Source: Charina bottae (Eukaryota > Chordata > Lepidosauria > Squamata > Charinaidae). From it: a DNA stretch of 64,000 bases. The position numbers and the translations under genes are program-made. This document shows, in pieces, positions 44,763 through 55,258 of the stretch (position 1 is the stretch's first letter; each line of letters starts with the position of its first letter). Under the pieces are notes generated by a model. It saw only the letters and a list, made by a program, of their open reading frames with translations. It was not told where the DNA came from and made no database searches. Where the stretch lies: contig JALMGJ010000060.1 in assembly GCA_023362775.1 (NCBI GenBank), positions 1,188,501-1,252,500 on the forward strand. Direction: 5' to 3'.

Positions 44763-45989
44763 CTCAAAGAAAAAGAAGGAACATTGTAAATGCTTGATTT
44801 TTAACCTTGCTCATTTGTCTTATTAGGAAACATTTCCAACTCTCAGGAAAAACTAAATAAAACAACGAATTATATTTGAAACAAAATTCATGCAAATCCC
44901 CTCTCTTGTATTGTAATTTTGGCATCTGAGGCCAAGTTGGTTTTAAACCAACAAAGAAAAAAAACCCCATTCTCCTTCCATCTTGAAATCCACAAAATGA
45001 TCCCACAGATGCTTGTTTGTTTAATTCACTATTTACTGCTGTTTTGCCCATTTGAGGTCTGCTGACTGCTGAGAACATTTACATTTGATTTATTTATTTT
45101 AAAGCACACAGGCATTTGAACTGTCATCTAGTTGTGGAGTCCTTGGTGCTCTCTGAGCTTGGTTGTTTGCCTGCAGACAGTTCATTACCCAACTAGACCC
45201 CCATCAAAAACTGGCAGGGCAAGCTACTGTATGTAAACAGGGAGAAAACCCTACATTTACTCACAATGAAGATGTTACCTAGTTGGCTAATGAAACGTCT
45301 GCAAGCAAACAACCAAGCTCAGAGAGCACCAAGGCCTCCACAGTTCAACCCTGCACTACAGATATTCGATATTCCCTTCAATTGTCATCTAGTTTTCAGT
45401 AAGCGGAGCAGCAGAAATACGAAGACAGCAAGAGGCTGGAAGAGAGTTAACAAACAAAACATATGACAGGCTAAGGAACAAATGTTATCCCATCCCTGGA
45501 TTAAAAGGTATCCACCGACAAGGAGGTGTGTGCCCCTGGGGAGCAAGAAACAAAAAACAAGAACCGATAAAACATACTGAAAAAAAGAACAGGTGCTCCA
45601 CTCTCTTCTAAGTGCCTCTTGAGCAACTGAGGACGGAGGCTACTTGCTCAAAGGAAAGGCGGAAAAGCACTTTGCTCGTGCCCAGAGGCACTCTAACGAG
45701 GGACACCTACAGTGTCCCAAGCTGTCAACAGCCGCCCAGGGCACACCGTTTACCGCTCGCTGGGTCTACAGTCAAACGTCCTCGGGTCTCCCAGCCTCAC
45801 ACACATCTCCATGCCCCCCGGCACCCCAAGCCCCCGAAAGAGACCACTCCATTCACGCCAGCATTGGACCCCCGCCGCTTCAGCCACCCCCGCGCGCCGT
45901 CCCAGGAGAGAAGGAGGGCAACACCCCAAAAGGGAAGGCCTCCCCGCACCGCCGATTCTCTCTCTCCCCCTCTCTCTCCACTTGCTCAC
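44763..45989 (-). other. RNF20: RNF20 intron 1
   Basis: It runs from the donor CTG|GTGAGC at 45990|45989 to the acceptor before 44762. It contains a head-to-head pair of Penelope tails (45133-45345), and its 5' half (45.6-45.99 kb) is part of the CpG-rich promoter area. Open frames there are compositional. Confidence 0.6.
45133..45345. mobile_element. Inverted pair of Penelope-like element tails
   Basis: Minus-oriented GTGGAGTCCTTGGTGCTCTC at 45136 and plus-oriented GAGAGCACCAAGGCCTCCAC at 45322-45341 are the same tail facing each other. Between them are the CAAGCTACTGTATGTAAACA and GAAGATGTTACCTAGTTGGC parts. The same tail closes the Penelope copy at 1650. Confidence 0.75.
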
Positions 45990-46140
45990 CAGCTCCACTG
46001 AGCCTTCGGCCTACAATTGACACAGGAAACTGTACGCCGACGACAAACGCGAAGCAACCAATCCGGCCTCGCTTCTTTCCCTTCTCCGAATGGCCCCTTT
46101 GCCCGGACTCAAAATGGCTGCCGTTGCCGCACGATAGCTT
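45990..46140 (-). promoter_or_regulatory. RNF20: RNF20 non-coding exon 1 and promoter
   Basis: The area is CpG-rich and has a good donor (GGAGCTG|GTGAGC) on the minus strand. It carries a CCAAT box (46066-46070, plus strand) and a YY1-like AAAATGGCTGCC (46110-46121). An AP-1-like TGAGTCA lies at 46242-46248. The transcription start itself is not determined. Confidence 0.55.
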
Positions 46141-46319
46141 TATAATCGTTAGAGTGAACTAAAGTGCTCAGATTCCGGGAGAACTTGGAACTTCTGGAGC
46201 CTTGTCAATGAATGGAGAACGAGGTTTCTAGGGGCGACGACTGAGTCATCTGAAGGGCTGCAATAGGAACGTATTTAGCTCCCTGGCTTCCTGCTGCAAC
46301 CGAAGGTACGTTTTCTGTG

Positions 46320-46440
46320 CGCATTTCTTTCTTTTTTTAAAATTAATTTTTATTAAAGAAGTTTTTTGCAAAGTAAAAAACAGTACAAATGTAAAGAAAA
46401 GAGAAAAGTAAAAGAAAAGTGATAATAGAAAAGAAATGAA
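46320..46440 (-). repeat. Possible L1-like 3' tail
   Basis: The minus strand reads as a T-rich 3' end ending in AATAAAAATTAATTTTAAAA, similar in style to squamate L1 tails. Weak evidence. Confidence 0.3.
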
Positions 46441-46463
46441 TGAATGAATGAATGAATGAATGA

Positions 46464-46507
<44 letters not shown>
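46437..46507. repeat. Compound (TGAA)n-(GAAA)n microsatellite
   Basis: About seven TGAA units run directly into about eleven GAAA units, between the RNF20 and PGAP4 promoters. Confidence 0.96.
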
Positions 46508-46516
46508 GTATATGAG

Positions 46517-46788
46517 AGCCAATTTAGTGTAGTGGTCAAAGCTAGAAACCAGGCTAGAAACCGGGGAACTGTGAGTTCTAGTCCCGCCTTAGGCGTGAAG
46601 CCAGCTGGGTGACTTTGGGCCAGTCGCTCTCTCTCAGCCCTAGGAAGGAGGCAATGGCAAGCCACTTCTGAAAAACCTTGCCAGGGAAATGTCTGTAGCT
46701 TGAATCATCTTGCCAGGGAAACTGCAGGGACTAGTCCAGGCAGTCACCAGGAGTCAACACTGACTCGAAGGCACAAAATAAATAAAAA
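46517..46788 (+). mobile_element. Sauria-type tRNA SINE with Bov-B-like tail
   Basis: It has the head AGCCAATTTAGTGTAGTGGT, GAGTTCTAGTCCCGCC and GGGCCAGTCGCTCTCTCTCA, then a tail with GGGACTAGTCCAGGCAGTC and an A-rich end. A part of the tail (CTTGCCAGGGAAA) is duplicated internally at 46676 and 46709. Confidence 0.82.
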
Positions 46789-47039
46789 CATATGTATATA
46801 TGTATATAAAATATACAAATATATACATACATGCGCGTGTGTATATATGTGTCTAATTGTGTTTAAATTAAAAAGAAAAAGAAAGGCGAGGGCCTGGCGA
46901 GCCCGGCTTGCCGATGCTGGCCAAGGTGCTGACGCCGGTGGTCCATCTCCTTCGGCGCTACAACTCCAATTCCCAGCATTCCTTGATGCCTAGAACTCCT
47001 GAGAGTTGAGTTCTCTATGAAAGCCCGCCTAAGCCGTGG

Positions 47040-47255
47040 TGGCTTTGGCGCCGCCGCCCAATCGGGTTTTTTCACGCCAAGCCAGCAACGCGGCGCCGCC
47101 TCCGCGAGGCTGTGCACCCTCTTTTATTTACTGCTGCTGAACCACGCCTCGTAAGCAGCGGAAGAGCGACTTCCGTTTCCTGTATATTCGCCTTCTTCTG
47201 CTTCCTCCTCGGCACTTTTTGTGGTGGGGGCGTGTACCTCGCTCTTTATGCCGAG
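47040..47255 (+). promoter_or_regulatory. PGAP4: Probable PGAP4 promoter and non-coding first exon
   Basis: A CpG-rich block with a CCAAT box (GCCGCCCAATCGGG, around 47050-47063) and an ETS-like ACTTCCG (47169-47175). A good plus-strand donor GCCGAG|GTGAGC lies at 47255|47256, with alternatives at 47346|47347 and 47387|47388. It is the only CpG-rich promoter-like sequence upstream of the PGAP4 coding exon in the window, but the link to 53954 is inferred. Confidence 0.45.
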
Positions 47256-48689
47256 GTGAGCGCTGCAAGGGTAGGAGGAGGGCGCTCTCGGGGACCTCGA
47301 AGACGAAGCTTGGGGCGGGGATCCTCAAGGGGCCACAGACCAAAAGGTAAGCCAAAATATCCCTTTCAACCATATCCATCCTTCAAAAGGTAGGTAATGC
47401 TTCAGCTGCCCCGGGTGGCTGGCGAGGATTGCAGCCTTGAGGGAGGAGTGTGTAGCTCTCACCTTTTCCAAGTAAATCTGCAAGGAGGAGCACCCTTCCC
47501 TTGCCAGCTCCTGGCTTCCTTCCCCTGTCCTCCCCTCTTTCACTTCTCTTTCCGTTTCTCTCTTCCTAAGAAATGCGAAATGGGGTTGAAGGGCAGCATA
47601 GGGCTTTCCAGTTTCCTCCAGTAAAACAAATTTTATGGAGTGACACAGGTTGAAGGAGAGTCCATTTGAGCCAAACATCTGCTTAATTCAAATTTGAGTG
47701 ATTTATGTACATTTTATATAATATATGTAATTTTTATGTACTTTCTTTGAACACAGTGTTTAAAAGTTTCAAAATATTTAGAAAGTAACTTCAGTATGCT
47801 ATTAAAGATGGTGGGCCAGAGTTTGAAAAATTTATTGGCATGCCATTTTCAAACTGTTTAAGACTTGTGCTGTACTATGCTTTTCTCAACTCAATATTCT
47901 GGGTTCAGACAGTACCCAGAAAAATAAACACATGGGTTAGGTTCACACAGTATAAAAGGAGAAAATGTGGTTGGTTAATTTGTGATTCAGTGTGTTGTGG
48001 GAACCCCATTGTAGACTTCTAATGCTGCATTGTTATGTCAGAGAAGAAACCAATCCCATAAAGGAAACTTTAATTTTATTACTATGAAGAGTCTAGAACA
48101 GCAACAGAGATGACTTCCACAGTTTACATAGTGTTTGAACTATTGTTAGAATAAGAATACAGTATGATATTTTAATCATCATTATAGGGAAGGTAGAAGG
48201 AAATGAAATCAGAAAACTACAGTTACAACTGCACTGTTAACAGTGGCCATTCTCAAAATTAGTTGTGGGTGATAACACAGACTGTCTGACATAGGGAAGC
48301 TAATTATCTCACATAAAGGGATCAGAAACTTTTATCCTTCGTTTTCTCCAGTGCAGCTTGTATCAAATGTATTGGGATTGCTGTTCCTGGATTTCCCAGC
48401 CGACATAAAGTGATGAAAATACATTTGGTTCTTTTAGGATTCAGTAACTTGCTGCTGGTAAGATAATTGAGGAATACTGCTGTAGAATTTAACAGTCTTA
48501 GAACAAAATTTCAGCAGCTCAGGCCAAGCTCACACTATTCCTGTTCTGCGATCCAATTGAAAGGCTATTAAAGCCATGTGTCTTGCCTGCCTTTGGAATG
48601 TTATAACTGAACCAAGATTTAAAATAAAATTGACTTTCTTTAACAAAGCACATACAGTGAAATCAAAATAAACTAAGAAAGAAGTAATG

Positions 48690-49526
48690 TGTCCTGGTTC
48701 AGCCTCTGCCCCAGGACTCCAGTGAGGAGTCAGCAGACGAGCTGTCCCTGGTGAACCCCCAGGGGACTAAACCAGACGAAGCCCCAGAATTAGGCACGGC
48801 TCCAGAAGTAGACCCAGCACCACAGGGCAGTGGGGAGTTGGCAACAACTGAGGCTACAGGGGAGCAAACGGGATGGTGGTTTGTCCCCACCCTCTAGCCA
48901 GCAGCCAACAACTGAGGCTACAGGGGAGCAAACCGGGGATGGTGGTTTGTCCCCACCCTCTAGCCAGCAGCCAGCTGGTTCTCATCAAACTCCCAGCTCG
49001 CCAGAATCACCCAAAGGGCAGAGACGGAGACGTGTACGCATTGCCTTAAAGAACAGACGAAGAAGTGCGAGGCTAGCTGCAAGGGAGTTACGTAGGGGAA
49101 ACGTTGAGTCTGCAGGATTCAGATGACAGCCCCTAATCTCCTAATAAATCATCAGCAGAGCGGTGAGTGAGTTGTGGGAGCAACGTAGCATATTGGCTTC
49201 GTGACCACCCTGGCATCTTGGCTTGTTTCCTGATTTCTTGACCCTGGTTGGACTACTGTTGATCTGTTTTCTGGACTCTTTGACCCGGCTTTGACTTCTC
49301 GCTGACCTACTTGTTACCACCCCTGACCTGGCTTTGGAATATCGGTTGTCTTCTGGCTCCAACTCTGACTTCAGCAAACGGACTCCTGGTTTCTCTCTCT
49401 CGGCTTTTCCCTGCAGCATGACTTCTGGCTGTATCTGTTGCTAAGCGTACAGCTGGTGAGTGCATTCCTGCCTTCAGCTCACAGCAGAGACTCTGTGTAA
49501 CCTGATACCCGTGACAGGCCAGCACA
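48690..49526 (+). mobile_element. Solo LTR with 5-bp target duplication
   Basis: It begins TGTCCTGG and ends CCAGCACA, flanked by TAATG at 48685-48689 and 49527-49531. An AATAAA lies inside at about 49143. These are the features of an LTR left after recombination; at 837 bp it is long for an LTR. It contains two near-identical 64-66 bp units (48842-48973) and a short arginine-rich open frame (48830-49126) whose meaning is unclear. No internal retroviral genes remain. Confidence 0.72.
48842..48973. repeat. Two-unit tandem duplication inside the solo LTR
   Basis: The unit AACAACTGAGGCTACAGGGG and its following 45 bases occur twice, at 48843 and 48907, differing by only two inserted bases. Confidence 0.95.
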
Positions 49527-49629
49527 TAATGGTTATAAATGCTCAAATTTAGTTGGTGAAAACACGGACCCAAAATACAAACAAGAATCCTGCCAGGAAG
49601 ATACTTTTCTACTCTGGATTATTAGCTTT

Positions 49630-49767
49630 AACACAAGCAGGACAAGCCATGGTATATAAACAGAGAGCAAGTTCCACTCCCTTTTCGCACTGAAGATGTT
49701 GCCTAGTCTGGCAATGAAACATCTGCAAGAAAACAACAAGGCTCAGAGAGCACCAAGGACTCCACAG
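49630..49767 (+). mobile_element. Penelope-like element tail
   Basis: AAGCAGGACAAGCCATGGTA, TGAAGATGTTGCCTAGTCTG and GAGAGCACCAAGGACTCCAC repeat the tail of the minus-strand copy at 1650-1790. Confidence 0.8.
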
Positions 49768-50071
49768 AAGTAGAAAGTTTACCTTTTTACTTCTCTGTCC
49801 TCTCTGACCGAACTTCTGCCTGGCTTTTAATTCCCAGAGGCCAAAAGGCAACTTGTCATTTCATCCTTTCTTGTACTTTGCAAACTTAGCATTAGACGTA
49901 GCATACGTTCGTGGTAAGTCATTCTTCTCTAATCATTCACATCTCCTTGAAAACATATACCCTGTTCTTCCACAGACCTTTCCTCCTGTTCCTTTCACTC
50001 CAGAGTTGTTTTACACCCCATTAGTTTCTCCTTTTTATATTGCTTTGAACAAATAGCTCATTTACGTAGAC

Positions 50072-50287
50072 CAGGGCTTTCCAAAGTGCTGCCGCTGGCG
50101 ACGACGTAGGGGGGGTGTGCGGCGGCGCGCGCACGGTGGCAGCGCGGGGGGCGTGTGGCGCGCGGACGCACGGCAGCGCGGGGGGCGTGCGGCGGTGCGC
50201 GCCGCCGCTTCCGGGTGGTGTGGTGACACACCACGCTGTGTGTGGCAACACACTTTTGTGTCGCGACACACAGTTTGGAAAGCTCTG
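50072..50287. mobile_element. hAT-type MITE with 8-bp target duplication
   Basis: CAGGGCTTTCCAAAG at left and TTTGGAAAGCTCTG at right, flanked by ACGTAGAC (50064-50071 and 50288-50295). GC-rich interior, inverted relative to the copy at 7656. Confidence 0.9.
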
Positions 50288-50547
50288 ACGTAGACAGTGG
50301 GCTCTCTGCCCCAGGCTATTTGAATTGTGCTAAGTTACAGGACAAACTTTTGTGATGGGCCTTTAACTTAGTCTAATAGCTTCTGTCATTAGATAGGTGA
50401 AATAGAGCTTGCAACTGTCAAAAACTCAAGGAGGGCTATAAAACAAAGTTGAAACAAAGTTAATGTTTAAACAATCTTGCATCCCTCTCCTTCCACCTGT
50501 CCACCCCCGGTTCCCCATCCTGAGTGACTTCCTTGTGACTGTACTTA

Positions 50548-50773
50548 CAGGTAGTCCTCACTTAACAACCTTCCCGGCCAGCTTCTGGCAAGCAAAATCA
50601 ATGGGGAACCTCATGATTTGCTTAACAACCATGTGGTTCACTTAGCGCCCACAGTGATTCGCTTAATGACCACCACAAAAGGTCATAAAATTGGGTCAGA
50701 TTCGCTTAATTACCACTTCACTTAGCAACCGAAATTTCGGTCCCAATTGTGGTTGTTAAGTAAGGACTAACTG
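50548..50773. mobile_element. Tc1/mariner-like MITE
   Basis: The left end CAGGTAGTCCTCACTTAACA and the right end TTGTTAAGTAAGGACTAACTG are inverted repeats, with TA on both sides. 226 bp. Confidence 0.8.
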
Positions 50774-51129
50774 TAATGTATTTTCCTGCACTGTCTCTGA
50801 CATATTCTGAACTACTAACCCGTCCCTCCTGCCTTGTTCCACATTCATTGTTAATCCTAATGTTTTTCTCAGTCTTTTCTAATGCTTGCTTCCTGTTTAG
50901 AACTACTCTATATATACTGTACTTACATATATCTGTATATTTGTAACTAGTCCCTTCATTTTCCATAATTAAATTATCTGAAGAAAATTAAAGCATGTAT
51001 GTTTTAAGAAATATAGCACATGGCACATATTTATGTACTACACTAGTCATCCTATATATCATTTAAAGTTCTTTACAACAGAATCTTATACTTAAAAGTA
51101 GGTCCCTTTCAATTCATTAGGGATTAGAC

Positions 51130-51452
51130 CAGGGCTTTCCAAACTTTTGCCGTTGGCGACACACCAACAGCCGGCGCGCAAAAACCCGGAAGTGCTGCTG
51201 CCACCATGCACAAGAACCCGGAAGTGCCGGCACTTCTGGGTTGCTGCCGCCGCCACACTTTTGAGTTTTTGCGCGCCGTGCGTCATCCTGGTGTGTCGCG
51301 TGACAACCCGGAAGCACTGATGACCCGCGGCTGCGCACGCTGCCACACGGCGGCACCATTCCACCTTCAACGCTTCCGGGTTGTTGTGCGACACACCTGG
51401 GGCCCCCAGGCGACACAGTACTGTGTCATGACACACAGTTTGGAAAGCCCTG
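51130..51452. mobile_element. hAT-type MITE, left member of an adjacent pair
   Basis: Ends CAGGGCTTTCCAAACTT and GTTTGGAAAGCCCTG. The 8-bp flanks are GATTAGAC (51122-51129) and GCATAGAC (51453-51460), matching at 6 of 8. The interior holds internal repeats of a GTG/CAC-rich unit. Confidence 0.8.
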
Positions 51453-51460
51453 GCATAGAC

Positions 51461-51664
51461 CATAGCTTTCCAAACTCTGTGTTGCGACACAATACTGTGT
51501 TGCCTGTGGTGTGCAGGTGTGTCGTGTGAAAACCCGGAAGCGCTGATGGTGCGCTACCGCCGCACATGGCAGTGTGCCATCAGCGCTTCCAGGTTTCGCG
51601 CGACACACCTGCATGCCGCCACCGTTGGTGTGTGTCACCAACAGGAAGAGTCTGGAAAGCTCTG
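51461..51664. mobile_element. hAT-type MITE, right member of an adjacent pair
   Basis: It begins CATAGCTTTCCAAAC directly after the 8-bp flank GCATAGAC and ends CTGGAAAGCTCTG before GCTTAGAC (51665-51672), a 7 of 8 match. Confidence 0.8.
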
Positions 51665-52099
51665 GCTTAGACCCTGATGAGGGAGCATAAATGAACAGCT
51701 TAAAGTAGTAAAAAAAATGGCGAATAATATTTTTTTAAATGTACAGCTTCTAAGCAATTTTCAGCCCAATTTTACTGAACATTCTTTCTAAGAATGTTTC
51801 ATCTTCATTACTGAATTCTGTTTAGAATTCACATTGAAAGGAAGTGAGGTTTTTAATTTTAAAAAAACTTGTTTGTAACTGTCTTTAGTATTAGATGGCA
51901 GAAGTGATACTACTGATGGAGCAGATTTAGAAACATAAATGACTTTTGGTTCACTATTTAACATGCATGGTTAATTATTAAAAATAATAAGATTTGTAAT
52001 CAAAGAAACTGGGTGTGTCACTAGGCTAACAAGTAGGAGCACCAGCATTGGTCAATTTTAACACAAGTTTTCTTCTACTTTGGGGGATTAATTCATTGC

Positions 52100-52650
52100 A
52101 AGATTTTTTTTTAATTAAAAAAATTAAGATTTTTTAAAATCTTAAATAATCTTTTTTAAAAATATAGGAAAGTCCTATAATCACCATTTCCTACAAATAA
52201 AACATTATAGACAAACAATATTAATAGTATAATATAATCCCAAAGTAACAATATGATAATAAAAAGGGGGAAGCAAAAAAGGAAAGGAAAGGGTTGATGA
52301 AAAAATGTTAATTCAAATATTGACTAACAACACATCAGCAATCCATTGCACATTGTTGCAAATCAGGATTAGATTTTTCTTTCCAATATTGTATGATAAT
52401 TATTTTTAGCCAGCCCCCATGCTTGAATCCACAATTCTTGATGTTTGGTTAGATTCCAAATATTAGGGGGATAGGCAAGTATAATACATGCATCTTTGCA
52501 CATAGTGATTAGTCCAGTACCGTATCAGCAATCCTCTTAATTTCAGCCAAAATGTGGCTATAACAGAGGTCTAAGTCGTATGAGTTAATGTTCCACCTTG
52601 TGAGTTGCATCCCCAACAGCAAGGTGGTGACCTTCAACATTCTTGGAGGT
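52100..52650 (-). mobile_element. L1-like LINE fragment (ORF2 3' part)
   Basis: Minus-strand translation gives scattered ORF2 C-terminal wording (a C-W-x-C stretch followed by GGTLTH, then ATFWLKL) in shifted frames, followed by an AT-rich 3' end. It is broken by frame changes. Confidence 0.45.
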
Positions 52651-52736
52651 GGAAAATGTACTGTACACAAAGCATTTTTGTTGTTGTATTAACCTTCTTT
52701 TAAGATCACAGGACATATATTTCATGTTACTTAAAG

Positions 52737-52956
52737 CAGGGATCCCCAACCTTTTTGGCGCCAGGGACCAGTTTCAAAAGACGATTTTTCTGGGGGGGTG
52801 GGATTTCCAGGATTTCTGCGGACCAGGGGGCGGGGTTTGCGGGTGGGAGCCAATCGCGCAGAAGGGGGCGGGGTTTGTGGGCAGGAGCTCCACGGCCCAG
52901 TTCCTAACAGGCCGCAGCCCACTAGTGGGCCGTGGCCCACAGGTTGGGGACCCCTA
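52737..52956. mobile_element. hAT-type MITE with 8-bp target duplication
   Basis: Inverted ends CAGGGATCCCCAACC and GGTTGGGGACCCCTA, flanked by ACTTAAAG at 52729-52736 and 52957-52964. A different MITE family from the AGCTTTCC group. Confidence 0.88.
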
Positions 52957-53300
52957 ACTTAAAGCAACCATCCTCTGGTTTACCAGAGCAAGACTTTCAA
53001 ACTCATTATTTGCAGGAATAACTAATATCAATTTTATCAACTTAACTGTAAAAGAAAACATATTATTGGCTTAGGAGCACAGCTAATTCCTCCTTAACGT
53101 CCAACCACTTTTAAAACTTCAGAAGCAGCAGTAGTATCTGGATCAAATAGGCCAAATAATAAAAGCTTGAGCTGAATCAAGAGTGAATGTCAAGAAGTAC
53201 TTTGAGGTAAAGCAAACTTGTTTTTTTTAATTCTGCAGAAGTTTTAAAAAGAGCTTCCTTATAACTGAATTAATCCAAAATAATAATATTATGATAAATC

Positions 53301-53344
53301 GAATGAATGAATGAATGAATGAATGAATGAATGAATGAATGAAA
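53301..53344. repeat. (GAAT)n microsatellite
   Basis: Eleven tetranucleotide units, upstream of the PGAP4 coding exon. Confidence 0.95.
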
Positions 53345-53953
53345 GAAATTATGAGAGGCCCCGTTTACCTATAAAATAGAATTACCCACTATTTTAAAAC
53401 TGGGATTTCTCATAATTTGAGCTTTTTAATGTGAAAGGATCAAGGTTATATCTGTGACCCAATGTTTTCAATATGTACATTAAATACAAATATTGAATGT
53501 AAACCCGGTACAAACAAGGATCCTCATACTTGACAGGATTTCAGTTGAGTCTAATAATAAATCTCACATTCAGCCAAAAAGGAGCATGGTACTAAAGTTC
53601 CTGGCTCTAAATGGTGACAAATCTAGGATAAATGCCTAGTGATAAACCTGAAAGTGGGGAAGTTAAATTCCCAACAGGTAATTGTAATTTATACAATTAA
53701 AATCTCACAGGATGACCTTGTTAGAGTAATTTATTGAATGTCCTGTAAAAAATAATGTAGGAAAGAAGCATTGAAAGGCCTCTCAAATTGTAAATCAGCC
53801 TTGGAGTTAATTCATCTTAATCACATTTATCTTACCCCAGATACTCAAAGGAATTCTAGGCAACGAACGCTTTTAGTTCAGCTACGTGTTCCATCAGGCA
53901 TGAGATACCCTTAAAAATCTCCATAATCTTTTTCTTTCTTTTTTTCTTTGCAG

Positions 53954-54076
53954 AATTGAATCTAATCATGAATTTGCTGGAAGTCCCTCTGCACAGTCTG
54001 CTGCACGAAACAACAGGCTGACCAAATGGCATGCAGCAAAAAACCCAAGGACTGTTGAACTGCAAATGAGGCAGCC
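53954..54076 (+). promoter_or_regulatory. PGAP4: PGAP4 5' leader with four upstream ATGs
   Basis: A strong acceptor (long T/C tract and CAG ending at 53953) opens this exon. Upstream ATGs start at 53968 (17 codons, stop 54019-54021), 54026 (10 codons), 54031 (12 codons) and 54066. The 54031 frame ends in TGA that overlaps the 54066 ATG as ATGA. The 54066 frame overlaps the main start out of frame. Such leaders commonly damp translation; that is inference here. Confidence 0.7.
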
Positions 54077-55258
54077 ATGTTCTCACGCGGACTGCTGCCT
54101 TGGGGCCGGCTGTGCCGTTGGTCCAGCCCGTTCCTGCAGTTCCTTGCCTTGAGTGCTGTGACATTTGGTGTGATAGCTCCATTGACTTGTCAGCAGCTCC
54201 TTTATTCTTATTTCTACATGCGTGGTTGGTACCTGAACCCAATGAGCCAACATTTTCTGAAGCAGAGCCAAGAGGAGGGTTTGAGTGCTCTCCATTACTT
54301 TGAGCGGCTACAGAATGTGTCAGAGAAGTTGACCAATGAGGCCTTGCAGCCATGGTTGCTAATTACCATCATTACAGTGCAGAGGCACCCAGAGTTCCAC
54401 TATGTCCTTCAAGTAGCAGCCCGCTTCCACCGCCTGCTCCAGGAATGTGGCCCTTCTTGCCAGCACCACCAGCTCTTACTCTGTAATGTGGAAACGGATC
54501 CCAGCAACCACTGGGATGCTAAGATGCTTGCCCCTTTCTTTGCTGTGGTGAACCGCTATAGTGGTGAGGAGAATTTGGATCTCTTGCCAAACCGTTTTGA
54601 GAAGGAGAAGCAAGATTACACCTACTGCCTTGAGAAATCACTTCAGCTATACAGACCGGAATATGTCTTGTTGGTGGAAGATGATGCCATCCCAGAGGAG
54701 GGGTTCTTTCCAGTCCTGCATCACTTGTTGCAGATACGATTCTCAAAACCCCACCTCCGAGATGCCCTTTATATCAAACTCTACCATCCAGAGAGACTTC
54801 AACATTACATCAATCCAGAACCCATGAGGATCCTGGAATGGCTTGGATTAGGCATGTTTTCAGGATCCTTCTTGGGCTTTGTCTATTCCTGGGCATCTAG
54901 CCGCTCCAGCCTTACTTGGTCCATTGTGTTATTTTTTGCCCTCTACAGCATGATGCTAGTAGAACTGGTTGGGCGCCACTACGTTTTGGAGCTTCGACGC
55001 CTGGCACCATCCTTCTACAACATTGTGCCCGTGACCGAATGCTGCACTCCTGCCATGCTGTTCTCTGCCCCTTCAGCACACCGGGTATTGGGTTACATGA
55101 AGGAAGTTCACTGTCACCCAGGCTTTGCCAAAGATACTGCCCTTTATTCACTGTTGCGTGCCAAGGGCGAGCAAGCATTTGTGGTTGAGCCCAATCTGGT
55201 GAGACATGTGGGGATGTTTTCAACTCTCAGGTTGAATGAAAACCCAAGGCTGCTTTGA
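54077..55258 (+). CDS. PGAP4: PGAP4 / TMEM246, Golgi GPI-anchor GalNAc transferase
   Basis: A single coding exon of 393 residues; the human protein has 403. PGAP4 adds the N-acetylgalactosamine side chain to GPI anchors in the Golgi. It is a glycosyltransferase whose catalytic domain is split by two membrane helices. The first helix is at about 19-40. The metal-binding EDD motif is at 201-203 (VLLVEDDAIPEE). The inserted helix pair is at about 255-297, and the catalytic fold resumes after it. An in-frame TGA at 54056-54058 precedes the ATG, so this start is firm; it has G at -3. Four conserved-looking cysteine clusters (C124, C128, C136, C322/C323) are present. No frame damage. Confidence 0.95.
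   Translation: MFSRGLLPWGRLCRWSSPFLQFLALSAVTFGVIAPLTCQQLLYSYFYMRGWYLNPMSQHFLKQSQEEGLSALHYFERLQNVSEKLTNEALQPWLLITIITVQRHPEFHYVLQVAARFHRLLQECGPSCQHHQLLLCNVETDPSNHWDAKMLAPFFAVVNRYSGEENLDLLPNRFEKEKQDYTYCLEKSLQLYRPEYVLLVEDDAIPEEGFFPVLHHLLQIRFSKPHLRDALYIKLYHPERLQHYINPEPMRILEWLGLGMFSGSFLGFVYSWASSRSSLTWSIVLFFALYSMMLVELVGRHYVLELRRLAPSFYNIVPVTECCTPAMLFSAPSAHRVLGYMKEVHCHPGFAKDTALYSLLRAKGEQAFVVEPNLVRHVGMFSTLRLNENPRLL

Larger units (their letters stand above)
47256..53953 (+). other. PGAP4: Presumed PGAP4 first intron
   Basis: 6.7 kb, rich in mobile elements: solo LTR 48690-49526, Penelope tail 49630-49767, hAT MITEs 50072-50287, 51130-51452, 51461-51664 and 52737-52956, Tc1-like MITE 50548-50773, L1-like fragment 52100-52650 and a GAAT repeat 53301-53344. 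The parts 47400-48680, 50780-51120, 51680-52090 and 53350-53950 show no recognisable feature. Confidence 0.55.

Noticed and set aside
45612..46162. Long plus-strand open frames (up to 172 codons) near the RNF20 promoter
   Set aside because: CpG/C-rich composition gives proline/arginine-rich frames. There is no recognisable domain, and the region is explained as promoter and intron 1.
48830..49126. Arginine-rich open frame as a host gene
   Set aside because: It lies within a solo LTR bounded by target duplications; kept only as a curiosity of that element.
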